A stretch of DNA of 64,000 bases from Carettochelys insculpta (taxonomy: Eukaryota > Chordata > Testudines > Carettochelyidae): assembly GCF_033958435.1 (NCBI RefSeq), contig NC_134147.1, positions 40,542,001-40,606,000 of the forward strand, in the 5' to 3' direction. The notes under the pieces are model-generated. The model made no database searches, was not told the DNA's origin, and saw nothing but the letters and a program-made list of their open reading frames with translations. A program made the position numbers and the translations under genes. This document shows positions 32,846 to 43,550 of the stretch, in pieces (position 1 is the first letter of the stretch; every line of letters starts with the position of its first letter).

Positions 32846-33020
32846 AAAACCAGCAGTCCTGGGGCACTTTAAAGGCTAACAAAATGATCTATTTAAGTTT
32901 ATTAGCTTTCATGGGACAGACCACTTCTTCCGATCTGGAAATTCTGAAGGGCAATTTCTCTGGGCAGAGGAGCCAGAGCTCATCCACAAGGCAAGCCTGG
33001 CATTCCCTCAGCTCCACTCA
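32846..33020 (-). mobile_element. Penelope LTR-like arm, single copy
   Basis: Begins AAAACCAGCAGTCCTGGGGC, then ACTTTAAAGGCTAACAAAAT, TTTATTAGCTTTCATGGGAC and AGACCACTTCTTCCGATCTG, matching the arms at 14768-14999 and 32321-32482. No terminal tail precedes it. The inner boundary is uncertain because the sequence after about 32945 is not recognised. Confidence 0.65.
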
Positions 33021-33719
33021 GGGTTGCATGCACAAACACAAACAATTCCATGCAACTACATGCTTACTCTTGCTCTGTTCTTCAGGCATCGTTCATTATT
33101 CAGCGTATCTTCACTGCTGAACAACAAACGATTGTTAGTGTAACAAGACAGGTACACTTGTTTGTAAACGACACTCCCCAGGCAGACCGGAAAGCTGTGC
33201 TATTTAGCTGTCATTCTGCAGGCTTTGATAACTTTATCATGCACGTAATAGACCGAATGAACTAGAACTGATCCTATGTTATGCTGCAGCCTATTTGGTG
33301 TAGCTGACAATGGAAAGAATACTCCAGCATAGGGAAATACTTTAGTGGTGAATACACAGTACAGTGGCCTCTACACCAGTACCTCTGCCTACAGGTGGCA
33401 TGCAGAGCATGGCTCAGATATCCTTTGTGCAGGTGATCCTGAACTCATGTCAGCCCTAACATGCCATAGGAGTGGAATTTCAGAAGCACTCATTTTGCAA
33501 GGGTAGACTATCCTATGGATGTAACACAGTCATCAGTTACTGCCCCCGGACATGGTTAAATGAACATGGAAGAACTCAGAGGATGGAGGATGCACATTTG
33601 TCTATTAAGTGCTACACCTTGTGATTTGATTTTGAAATTTCTTTATCTTTGGAGAAAATGAGAGAGAACTTTTCATCTAAGTGAATTCACTCTTGCATGG
33701 GTGTTCATCTAGGGATGCC

Positions 33720-33990
33720 TTGGAAATGGTTTTCACATCCCTCAAATATTTTTGACCAATTTAATTTTTTTCTGTTTTGAATCAGAACAAAATATCACAA
33801 TCTAGAAAATATTTGCGAAAAAGAAATAACTGTTTTTGGTTTGGGTCAACCAAAATACTTAATTTTAATAATTTTGTAATGCTCTCTTTTTAGTCTTTTT
33901 TCAGCCAAATTTTTTAACACGAATGTCATTTTGAACCAGATTTTTAGTTTAGAAAATGTCAAAACAAAATGTTTAGTCAATTTTGGGGAA
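33720..33990. repeat. Diverged AT-rich TTTTGAAA-type repeat
   Basis: Contains TTTTGACCAATTTAATTTTT, AAAATATTTGCGAAAAAG, GTCAAAACAAAATGTTTAGT and CATTTTGAACCAGATTTTTA. Resembles the stretches at 13075-13265, 14265-14450 and 35400-35660. Confidence 0.35.
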
Positions 33991-35399
33991 AAAAAAGCTA
34001 GTTTTTTTTTTCCTTTGGAGGGAGGGAGTGTCTGATACCCAACCTGGTATTGAGAACTATTTGTTTCACCAAATCAGTATTTATTGGTGAAATAATGGCT
34101 TACAGTGCTTTTATTGTTAAAAAAAAAAAAAGAGAGAGGTTCCAGGTACTTTGCCAGGTCCCTGCCCCCTCTTCCCAGCCAATTCCATGTTTGGGGCTGC
34201 TGTGGTACCAGTACTCCACACTGGCAAGTAGCAGCACAAAAAAAAAAACCACTGATAATTTATCAAAAGAGTGCTGACCAGCTCTAACTTGCAGTTTTAT
34301 TGCATCTGAAAAAAGAGAGATTTATATTTTCTGTTATTAACAGCTTCTGTGATTGTTCATAATGACATTTTTCTATGATACTTACAAATATTGACAACAT
34401 CTGGTTTGAAATTTGAAGTGTCACTGCTAGCTTAAAAAAGATCAAATTGTTTATAAAATAAAATTTCAGTCTTTTGGACAAAAAATAATTTCCACGAGAA
34501 AGCATGATTTTCAGTATACTATTTCACACAACATCCAGAGAAAAAAGCTAAGTTTCTGAGTTGTGCAATTACCTAGAATAATTTTTTTATATTTTTCACA
34601 TATTATTGCTCCCACCAGATATTCAGATCTTGTTCTATGTGACCAGAAGAGCCAACAGTTAGACTTCTGTATTCCTAACTCTTATCTACAGAAGTCTGCT
34701 TCAATTGGTAACTCTTACGACAATGTAGTCATTTACCCAGCTAGCCCTGTCACACCATGCCTTGTATTGCAGAGCAGTGCAATCATTAGCTTTTACTCAA
34801 ACGTGGCAGGATATGACAGGGATTCTACAATCAAGGATGATTCTGGTGTCAATGAACTGTGACACTCCATCAAATCGTGCATCTTTAATGTCATGGAGAG
34901 TTACATCCCTTCATGGGTGATAAAGCATGGGCAGTGTGACAAGCCCTGGTTTAACTGTCCTCATTGGCCTCACTAGGCTCATGTCACTTATTGTTTTATA
35001 ACTTAAATTGTCCTCATATTGAAAGTAAGGATTCAATTGAAGATTTTATTGTTAACCTCTAAGGGCTTTGGAGAGCTCAGTCTATGTGCAAAAGTTAAGT
35101 GAAGTTTATGCTCCATTTCTTAATCTACCATCAGTTACAGATTTCTACATGCATGTCGTATGGCTACCTGAAAGCTCTTCTAAACTTTGTTCAGAGGCAG
35201 AAAAGAAGTGTGTGCAATTATTTAGTTCCTCAAATAATGTTTTCAGGGGTTAGCATGTTTTTCTGTTTTTGTTAGACACTTGTACCTATGAGACAGATTT
35301 TTGAAAGTCTTTCCATGCCCGATGGAATTTTCAAAATCACGTGTTTCACACTCCTTGACAAAATTAGTGGCTAATATGTGCCTAGGTAATTTTGTGGGA

Positions 35400-35660
35400 A
35401 CCTAAATAGTTTTTAAAGGAGATCAGCAGTAGACAAGATTTAAAAAAATGGAGTTTTTCTTAGAAAACTTTTGACAAAAAACATAAAATAGTTGAAATTT
35501 TCAAAGACAAAATATATGACATAGCACCAAAACCATGTTTTACAATTTAATTTTCAGGCAAAAATGCTCATGATTTGGGGGGCTGGTTTTCCTACAAAAA
35601 TATTTTTTGTCAGGAGAGCAGATATTTCCCATTAAAATTTATCTATCAATTTATTTATCA
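35400..35660. repeat. Diverged AT-rich TTTTGAAA-type repeat
   Basis: Contains GAAAACTTTTGACAAAAAAC, ATAGTTGAAATTTTCAAAGA and AAATATTTTTTGTCAGG. Same general wording as 33720-33990. Family unknown. Confidence 0.35.
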
Positions 35661-36950
35661 TTTTTCTGTTGAGGAAGAGCATCAATGGGAAATATTTCAC
35701 CAGAAATATTCAACATGCCCCCATTTATACAATTAAATTAATGGGATTTTCAAAAATCACTTGTCTCTCATTTCAGCAACTAAATGAAGTGTCTGAGTGG
35801 TATGCACTTTTGAAAAATCACACTGCCTATTCAGGTGTCAAAATGGGAGCTGAGCTTTTTTCAAGATCTAGCTCCACTTGTGGGTGATGAGAACTTTTGA
35901 AAATCTGGTCCTTAAATTTTAGATCTTTAAATCCATCTCTGTTGCATTTATTTATGTAATTACAGCTTACTGTATCCTTGTCTGCAGATTGCTGTTGTAA
36001 GTGCTTCTAGAGATGGACCAAAGTGCCATGTGCATGAACACATTATTGAAGTGATAATCAGAAATCGTTGGTGTTAAGAACTATGCTTTTACTAAATAGA
36101 AGCAAGCTATTTTCTGCATGTGCCGCTGAGGTTTCTTGAGGCCAGGGCTGATATCCAGCATGCCATTAGATATGCAAAGACATCCATTGTACTCTGCATT
36201 TACAGTGTGATGAAAGTGAGCCAAATGCCACTGTCAGCTCTCTTGCTCAGGCCTCTATTTTTTTCCCTGGAAGATAATATCCTTTCTCCCTTCCATTCTG
36301 TACAGGACAAAGCCATTATTTTCAGGGGTTTTTTCTCCTCTATGTATCATCCATCCATGACACTGAACAAGTTCCTGTTTACTTGGTAAAATGTTGCCAT
36401 AAAAAAACCAAAAGGTTCATTCAACTCAGAGGCAATGTTGACTCAGAAATTTCCATGAAATCCGAAACTGTTGTAAAAATCTTTCTATAAAGCAAAGGCC
36501 ATCCCATCTCCTTTCTTTGCATCACTCCCCAGCTGACAGCAGCTATTATTCTATTATTGGTAACAGACAATATTGTTATTCCCAAAATGTTGCCAGGTTT
36601 AGTCTTTTTACAATTAACAGACCTGTGCCCATGAACATGAATTGAGAAACATTTACTTGGCTATTAGGACATCTTCAGACCATGGAAAGGACTTCCCTCT
36701 GCTCTCAAAAACCTCTGTACACAAGTTAATAAAGACTCCTTGCAACAGAATCAAAGACTGTTGACAGATCTAACAAAATCAACCTGAATTCCTCTTTGGT
36801 GGTTATTGTTAAGTGGAGATCAGCAAAAGATCACCATTCCTGTAGTAAATGTACATGTAAAACCAGACAGACAGAATCGAGGATGCTTGGGAAAGGCATA
36901 CCAGTCTTCCTCCTACCTGTATCCTCCAAATAGATCATATTATACATTGT

Positions 36951-37200
36951 GACTATGGCTACACTAGAGAGTTTTGTCGACAAAAGTTACAGAGACCTCT
37001 ACACACAAAGTCCATTTCGTCAAAAGAAACCATCAACAGACAAGCTGTGTAGACAGTCTGGGGGGCCCTTTTGACAACAGAGTGGGTCAAAAGATTGATC
37101 TGCTTTTATAGGTAGACTCAGTCTGTTGACAGAACTTTTGCCGGAACATCTTTTCCAACAGTAACTTCTGTAGACAGATGCTTCTAGCGTAGATGTAGTT
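36951..37200. mobile_element. MITE with GTTTTGTCGACAAAAG palindrome (250 bp)
   Basis: Starts GACTATGGCTACACTAGAG and ends CTAGCGTAGATGTAGTT, inverted ends with a few mismatches. Just inside is the palindrome TTTTGTCGACAAAA. The interior repeats GTCAAAAG and GTTGACAGAACTTTTG-type blocks. Flanking triplets TGT and AGT match at two positions. Same family as 18969-19344 and 55910-56347. Confidence 0.7.
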
Positions 37201-37329
37201 AGTGTACTTAAAAATGCCTGTTAATATAGATCAACTGGTGTAAATTGATGTATACCTGGTAAGGCCTGGACCCATAATTCCAACAAAAGGGATTATCATG
37301 ATACATCTCTATTTTTAATAATTATGCAG

Positions 37330-38220
37330 CTACGTCTTGTGTCTTGCTCACAATACTTCTGCTAATACATCCCAGATGCTACACAGCTGACTCCTATTTA
37401 GCTCGTGGTCCACTATGATTTTGAGATCCCTTTCTGCAGTACTTCTGCCTAGCCAGTCATTTCCTATTTTGTATGGCTGGGTCTACACATGCCCCTTCCT
37501 TTCGAAAGGGGCATGTTCATGAGCAGGTTCCAAAGATGCTAGTGAGGCACTGCAGTGAATATGCACTGCCTCATTAGCATAATGGTGGCCGCAACGATTT
37601 GAAAGTGCGGCTTTTCGAATCGTGCACCACCCGTGGAGACAGGACCTTCTGAAAGGACCCCCCCAAGGTCCCATCTCCATGGGCGGCGCACGATTCAAAA
37701 AGCCGTACTTTCGAATCGCCATGACCGCCATTATGCTAACGAGGCGCTGCATATTCATTGCAGCGTCTCATTAGCATCTTTTGAACCTGCTCATGAACAT
37801 GCCCCTTTCGAAAGGAAGGGGCACGTGTAGACCCAGCCTATTTGTCTGTAATGGATTATTCCTTCCTAAGTGCAGCACTTTGCATATGTCCTTGTTGAAC
37901 TTCATCCTATTTACCTCAGACCTTTTCTCTACTTTGTCCAGATCATTTTGAGTTTTCATCCTATCCTCCAAAGCACTTGCAAGTCCTCCCGCTTGGTATT
38001 GTGCAAAATTTGTAACTGTATTTTGAATACTATTATCTAAACCATTGATGAAGATGTTGAACAGAACTGGAACTAGAACTGCAGGACCGCACTCATTGTG
38101 CCTTTTCAGCATAACTATGTACCATCTATAACTACTCTCTGGGATTGGTTCTCCAACCAATTATGTACCCACCTTACAGTAGCTCCATCTAGGTTGCATT
38201 TTCCTAGTTTTAGCCTAGGG
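37330..38220 (-). pseudogene. CR1-type LINE reverse transcriptase fragment split by a palindromic MITE
   Basis: On the minus strand, 38160 down to 37839 reads LVPVLFNIFINGLDNSIQ, FAQYQAGGLASALEDRM-like and VNRMKFNKDICKVLHLG, the palm region and following segment of a LINE reverse transcriptase. The catalytic FADD is changed to FAQY, so it is dead. After the MITE (37475-37838), 37474 down to about 37330 continues with RDLKIIVDHELNRSQLC, the next conserved block. Removing the MITE and one TAT restores continuous LINE sequence. Confidence 0.85.
37475..37838. mobile_element. Palindromic MITE, 364 bp, inside CR1
   Basis: Starts GGCTGGGTCTACACATGCCC and ends GGGGCACGTGTAGACCCAGCC in inverted form; TAT flanks both sides (37472-37474, 37839-37841). 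The two halves are inverted copies over nearly their whole length: CCTTTCGAAAGG near both ends, CCTCATTAGCAT blocks, then CGATTTGAAAGTGCGGCTTT facing AAAAGCCGTACTTTCGAATC. The transcript would fold into one long hairpin. Frames of 65-91 codons are by-products. Confidence 0.85.
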
Positions 38221-39089
38221 TCCTTCTGAGACACAGATCTTGCTCTGGGATGTTTCTGAGGCATTACAGCAATATCATTATGGGAAACATCCTTGTGACA
38301 AGTCTAGGTCTTAGAAAGCAAATAATTTTCTATTTGGATTTTTTTTTCAGATGATCTAATCATTCTCTTGAATTGCCTCTTTGTTAGTTTACTTGCCTTT
38401 CAAATCAACATCTGTATCTCATTTTAACTGTTGAAAGATAAGTATATCATTTCTAAAAAGCCCTGATTTACTTATCTTCCCGTTGTTCCCTTTAATTGTG
38501 TTAATTTTTACCTTGTCTGCTTTTCCTTGGCGGCAAATGGGAAGTGAAACCAGCACTCTCATCAACTGTCAACAATTCCTACAATATTTAAAATCCATTA
38601 TATTTTTATTTTTTGGATGGGCATAACACCTTCTGGTTTATCAAGCAAAGCATTAAGAATTCATATACACACTTGCACAAAAAATCAGGAGTTTCTTAAG
38701 AATTGAGCAGCTAAGTATAAAATGGCAATAGTTCAGAGACCTGGAGAAAACATAATAAAATGTAAACCTTTAAAATTTAATTTTTTTTTAATTTTAGAAC
38801 CACCTTGTGTTTGTTTTTGTCCTGTTTTGTGTAAACTTGTAAGTGTAAATTGTACTCTTTCACAGAGATTACATTTGTCTTAGGACCTTTTATTTATTTT
38901 AGAATACCATGTGCTTATGTGATGCTACTTATGTGCTAAGTATATAAGGATTGTCTCACTATGATCAGATGTTTTAAAATAAATCTTACAAACATTAATA
39001 GGGATCAGGACCTGATAGTAACAGGTGCATGATAAGTGAGAGAATCCCTATTAAATGCTGAAGAATTTACAGTGAGCAAAAAGTCTGTA
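38221..39089. other. No feature recognised
   Basis: AT-rich DNA with T-runs near 38338 and 38783. No gene or repeat recognised. Confidence 0.4.
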
Positions 39090-39300
39090 AGCGGTGGCCG
39101 TGTTGTTTAAACAGAATAAGCAGTCCTGTGGCACCTTAGAGACAAACAAATGTATTAGGTGATGACCTTTTGTGGGTAAAATGCACTTCATCAGATGAGC
39201 TGGAGTGGAAATTGTAGAATCCAGGATAAGTATAAAAGCAAGCAAGCAAAAATAAAAAAATCTCCAACCAAATAAAAGCAAAAAAACAAAGATAACATAA
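39090..39300 (-). mobile_element. Penelope LTR-like arm, fourth subfamily
   Basis: Reads GTGGCCGTGTTGTTTAAACA (complement of a degenerate terminal tail), AAGCAGTCCTGTGGCACCTT, AGAGACAAACAAATGTATTA, then GGTGATGACCTTTTGTGGGT and CACTTCATCAGATGAGCTGG. On the minus strand CTGATGA is intact but GAAA has become AAAA, so the hammerhead-like core is broken. No inverted partner and no clear flanking repeat were found. Confidence 0.7.
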
Positions 39301-39310
39301 TACATTCATA

Positions 39311-40103
39311 CCCCGAGATACGCCCATTTGGGCTACGAGAATTCAAGTTTATGAGCAGCTTGATTAAGGACCACTACTTCTCCTTAAAAGGCATTTACTC
39401 AAGTTTACGAGTGCCTCAGCAGGATGCAGACGCCCTGCAGCTGAAGAAAGTCAGCCCATCCTGGCCCCGCCCCTGCCGCTCGCTCCTCGGGTGGCTAGGG
39501 GGCCGTCTCCGCCCACCCTGCACAGCTGTGCCTTGGGCACCACTCGCCACCTGGTGGCGGTTTCCCAGAACCCCCAGACCAGCCTTTCCTTGGGGCTGGG
39601 CTCGTCTCCGCCTTGGTGCTGTAGCAGCGGTGTGCCCTGGCCCAGCTGGTGGCTGCGGGCTCCCAGGCACTCCTGGGAGATGTGGCTGCTGGGCACACAG
39701 TCCATCCTGGCCACTTCCCTGCTGCTTGCTCCCTGGGGGGCTAGGGGGCCGCTGCCGCCCGCCCTGCACAGCTGTGCCATGGGCGCCACTCACCGCCAGG
39801 TGGCGGTTTCCCAGAGGCCCCAGCTCGGCCTTTCCCTGGGGCTGGTCTGGTGGCTGCCTCGGTGCTGCCCCTGGCCCCGCCTCTGCCACTCGCTCCCCAG
39901 GCAGCTAGGGGGCCGCCGCCACCTGCTCTGTGCAGCTGTGCCCTCTGCCAGGTAAGCCTAAGTGGGTATTAATTTTGGGGCTCAGGAACACATAAAATTT
40001 TTTCCCATTGAAATTAATGTTAATTACATTTTCGACTTACAAGAATGAGCCCTAAGAGGAGTTTTTCAGGAACGAATTACCCTCGTAAGGCAGGGGAAGA
40101 CGG
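39311..40103. mobile_element. GC-rich element with AT-rich ends and internal tandem repeats
   Basis: AT-rich ends (TACGCCCATTTGGGCTACGAG at left; TTTCGACTTACAAGAATGAG and ACCCTCGTAAGGCAGGGG at right) surround a very GC-rich core, 39480-39950. The core repeats the block CTAGGGGGCCG (39495, 39741, 39905) followed by CTGCACAGCTGTGCC-type sequence. Candidate TA flanks are at 39309-39310 and 40104-40105, but the inverted ends align poorly, so boundaries and a Tc1/mariner (Tigger-like) assignment are tentative. Frames of 112-185 codons on both strands come from the GC-rich repeats. Confidence 0.5.
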
Positions 40104-40166
40104 TACTATAAGTTACCTGTCATTAGTAGGCCTATAGAATTGCTTGCTGTTTTTACAATACACAAG

Positions 40167-40877
40167 GGCTACGTCTACACGTGCAGCCAACATCGAAATA
40201 GCTTATTTCGATGTTGCGACATCGAAATAGTCTATTTCGATGAATAACGTCTACACGTCCTCCAGGGCCGGCAACGTCGATGTTCAACTTCGACGTTGCT
40301 CAGCCCAACATCGAAATAGGCGCAGCGAGGGAACGTCTACACGTCAAAGTAGCACACATCGAAATAGGGATGCCAGGCACAGCTGCAGACAGGGTCACAG
40401 GGCGGACTCAACAGCCAGCCGCTCCCTTAAAGGGCCCCTCCCAGACACAGTTGCACTAAACAACACAAGATACACAGAGCTGACAACTGGTTGCAGACCC
40501 TGTGCCTGCAGCATAGATCCCCAGCTGCCGCAGAAGCAGCCAGAAGCCCTGGGCTAAGGGCTGCTGCCCACGGTGACCATAGAGCCCCGCAGGGGCTGGA
40601 GAGAGAGCATCTCTCAACCCCCCAGCTGATGGCCGCCATGGAGGACCCAGCAATTTCGACGTTGCGGGACGCGGATCGTCTACACGGTCCCTACTTCGAC
40701 GTTGAACGTCGAAGTAGGGCGCTATTCCTATCTCCTCATGAGGTTAGCGACTTCGACATCTCGCTGTCTAACGTCGAAGTTAACTTCGAAATAGCGCCTG
40801 ACGTGTGTAGACGCGACGGGCGCTAATTCGAAGTTGGTGCCGCTACTTCAAAGTAGCGTGCACATGTAGACGCAGCT
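40167..40877. mobile_element. CpG-rich composite MITE, 711 bp
   Basis: Starts GGCTACGTCTACACGTGC and ends GCACATGTAGACGCAGCT; AAG flanks both sides (40164-40166, 40878-40880). Just inside the left end is a strong hairpin, CATCGAAATAGCTTATTTCG followed by a second such palindrome. The terminal motif ACGTCTACACGTC recurs at 40247 and 40333, and GTCTACACG near 40678, so the element contains internal copies of its own end. The right half repeats TACTTCGACGTTGAACGTCG-like palindromes. Non-coding. Confidence 0.75.
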
Positions 40878-40880
40878 AAG

Positions 40881-41484
40881 GTGGACAAAAGATAGAAGAA
40901 AGGAAATATTACATATAAGAAACTGAAGTGGAAAGAGATTAAGGACTCTATCTTCATAAGTGTTGAGCAACTATGATTCCAAACAAAGACACTTGTAGCC
41001 AATTAAATACAATATATTTGAAGCCTCTATGTTAAACTAGGTATTTGTTAGAGTTATTTTTGTATATGAGTTTATTATAATTTCTGTGCAGCCTCTGCAC
41101 TCCTGGATCACATCTGCTTCTGGAAACAAAAATGCCATTAGGAAAAGCTGTTCTCTTGGTATTCTAATTTGGCTGTAATGAAGAGGTATTGGAAACCTTC
41201 TGGAATAGCTTGTCCACACAAGATTTCCACCTATTTCCTGACCACAGTGGGCTAGAAGAATCTAGCAGTTTGGCATAAACTGTTGGCTGCTTCTCCAAAT
41301 AGCACTGAGCAGCTAAATATTTTTGAGATTCACCAGTTACTGCAAATGAGAGAGCTTGAGCTGTGAATCCTGGGTACTGCAATTGTCCTTTGGTGGCCGA
41401 TGTAGCCACGTGAAGTTTAAAGAAGCTATGAGGCTGCTCTTAATTGCACCAGAGGCTACACACTAGCCCTGACCAGCTTCATGA
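40881..41484. other. No feature recognised
   Basis: AT-rich DNA. Frames of 60-81 codons on the minus strand show no known domain. Confidence 0.4.
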
Positions 41485-41665
41485 TTTGGGGATATTGGGA
41501 AATAAAGGGGATATATCCCCTGTACTCAAAGTAGGACCTATCACTATCCCTAGCAGATTATTTTTAAATCTAACCTGCCTCAGAACCTTGAAAAGGCCCC
41601 TCAAGGATTGAACTAATAAACCTGAGTTTGCAAGGCCCATGCTAATCTGCCCACGCAAAATTTTC
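41485..41665 (-). repeat. tRNA-derived SINE resembling turtle Cry type
   Basis: On the minus strand it reads GCAGATTAGCATGGGCCTTG, CAAACTCAGGTTTATTAGTT, CAATCCTTGAGGGGCC, so a tRNA-like anticodon arm and a B-box (AGTTCAATCCTTGAGG) are visible. The rest, TCCTACTTTGAGTACAGGGG, matches the LINE-like 3' part. This arrangement is that of the Cry-type SINE of cryptodiran turtles. The A box is poorly preserved; the copy is old. Confidence 0.65.
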
Positions 41666-41789
41666 CGAGTCCTGTGCTGAACACAGCTCAGTGAAATGCA
41701 GTAATTCAGGGTAAGAACTATAAGTCTAGTGTTTAATTCCACCACCCAACCTTACTACCTTGTATTATGGAACACGTTGTGCATTGGGA

Positions 41790-41880
41790 CCGTGTCTTGT
41801 ATCTGTCTGTAGTGCCTCTCAAGCACTTTGAGCACTATACAAATGATAAATATATCATCATAATAAATATCAATAATAAT
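41790..41880 (+). repeat. MIR 3' end remnant
   Basis: CAAGCACTTTGAGCACTATA then CAAATGATAAATATATCATC and AATAATAAT match the end of MIR-type SINEs (CGCTTTGAGATCTA... then TATTATTATT-type tail). Confidence 0.5.
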
Positions 41881-43449
41881 ACATTAGTCTTTTGTTCTGT
41901 AAGCAATCTGGCATTCCTCTAGCAGCTGTGGAAGAAACGTTCAATGCTACTTGTGCCTCTCTGTAACTTAAAAGCGGCATCCTTCTTGATAGGCACAAAT
42001 GGACTGGAAATGTAACAGCAGATTTATTGTTAGGACTGATTATTATTTCTTTAGGAAATTATTGTTGAGCCAAACAGAAAAGCACAAATAGTTACAGCCA
42101 CCAGTGAAAACCAAGAATGTTCTTAAATGCTACTATAGTGCAGACTGGTTTCTCCTCTTGCGCTGTTGTAAATCCAGAGTAGCTTCATCCAAGTCAATAA
42201 GTGACACTGTAAGTCCCTTTCTGAATTAGAAAATCAGTCACTTTCTGTGAATCATACAAGTGCCTAAGGAGGTGTATTGGAAAGATTTCTAGTAACTAAA
42301 AGGGTGCAGGGACCATGTCAAGGAATAATAAGCAGATAGTTAGTTACATACTATTTTTCAATGTTGGGGTTTTAATTCTGTTACCATAGATCTAGTTTTA
42401 GAATAAATATAGTATAGACCTATAATGTCTGTTTAGGAAGCAGTGCTAATCCACATCACCCTTCTTAGTTGTGAAAAGCAGAACAAGAAGCTTTCATTGT
42501 CTTGGCACCAAATGTTGCACCTTCTTTGTGGTCAAATGAGGACTTCAGTATTCTAAACCTATTTAGGGGTGCAAATTGATCACAACATTTTTTTTTTTAA
42601 AATGTCCATTTTATATCTGACCTGTTCACCTTTGCATGATGACATGACATCTCAAAATCATCATAAGGATTAGAAAGATTATGTTTTCAGTATGGGCTTT
42701 TGTATTTTTTATCACAGTCTCTTCTGCAATGATTGGGGTTAATACTTATTAATACTTAATATTATACTTAATATTTTTGACATTGATGATCTTAAAAGTT
42801 TTACATTTTATGATTCTATTTCAAATACACAATTGCTAACATATATATCAAGGCATGAGTAAGCCTTTTTAAAGAATCTGTAATTATATTTATGCATTCA
42901 AGAGTCAGCTGTTTGAAATGAATGCTTTCAAACAATATTTTAATCTAATTGTTTTAAAATGAAACTATTAATCAGGATTTTATTGTCAATGCTAACTAAT
43001 AGAGTTCATTTTCATATCCCAAAGTACATATGATGTTCTTTAATTTGAGAACATACTAGAATAAAAGGAACTTAAACAGTTAATAATTCAACTCCAACCA
43101 TCCTAGGCTGAACACAATTGATAAACAAAGCATCTCTTCACTCTTTGCAGAATTTCTTCCATTCCTTACACCACAGACAACCTTTTAATAAACACAGCTT
43201 CATGGAATGTTCAGAACATGTGAGGGGAAAACATTTTAAAGCCTTTTCTGAGAACTCAGAGTACTAGGCTTTTAAAGTTGTGCTAGAACAGAAATTAACA
43301 CTTTGGTTTTCATTGCTGCTGTTCAGAGACATTGTCACACATGTTATGAGGAAGTGAGAATTTGCCCAAGTAGAAGTGGACCAAAAACCTAGTTTATGGT
43401 CAAATTTTGCTCGAACGTGGCTGATGCTCCCATTTAGCATACATCAGAG
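41881..43449. other. No feature recognised
   Basis: Strongly AT-rich DNA, no gene or recognised repeat. Confidence 0.4.
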
Positions 43450-43550
43450 AGCACCATCTGGTATTTAATCTGGGATGATTAGACGGTGCTTGTTCCTGCT
43501 GTGAGTACAGGGGACTTGTCCAGTTGTACTCTATGTTTCTATGAGAGCAA
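43450..43550 (+). repeat. SINE 3' half, Cry-type-like
   Basis: Reads AATCTGGGATGATTAGACGG, TGCTTGTTCCTGCTGTGAGT, ACAGGGGACTTGTCCAG and ends with TCTATGTTTCTATGA, a CR1-like tail. The TCCTGCTGTGAGTACAGGGG block is shared with the minus-strand SINE at 41485-41665. The tRNA-like head is missing. Confidence 0.6.

Larger units (their letters stand above)
33021..36950. other. No gene recognised; contains two AT-rich repeat stretches
   Basis: Nearly 4 kb with only chance-length frames. The TTTTGAAA-type stretches at 33720-33990 and 35400-35660, listed separately, lie here, as do A-runs at 34118-34130 and 34239-34249. Confidence 0.4.

Noticed and set aside
39351..39908. 185-codon plus-strand frame and overlapping 157-codon minus-strand frame
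   Set aside because: Both arise from a GC-rich tandem repeat. The translations are low-complexity (Pro, Trp, Gly, Arg, Ser rich), frames are open on several strands at once, and there are no known domains.
39480..39950. CpG-island-like promoter
   Set aside because: GC richness is explained by a tandem-repeat core inside a transposon. No gene start lies nearby.
41580..41660. tRNA gene on the minus strand
   Set aside because: Only a B-box-like segment and part of a tRNA-like head are kept, and LINE-like sequence follows, so it is a SINE.
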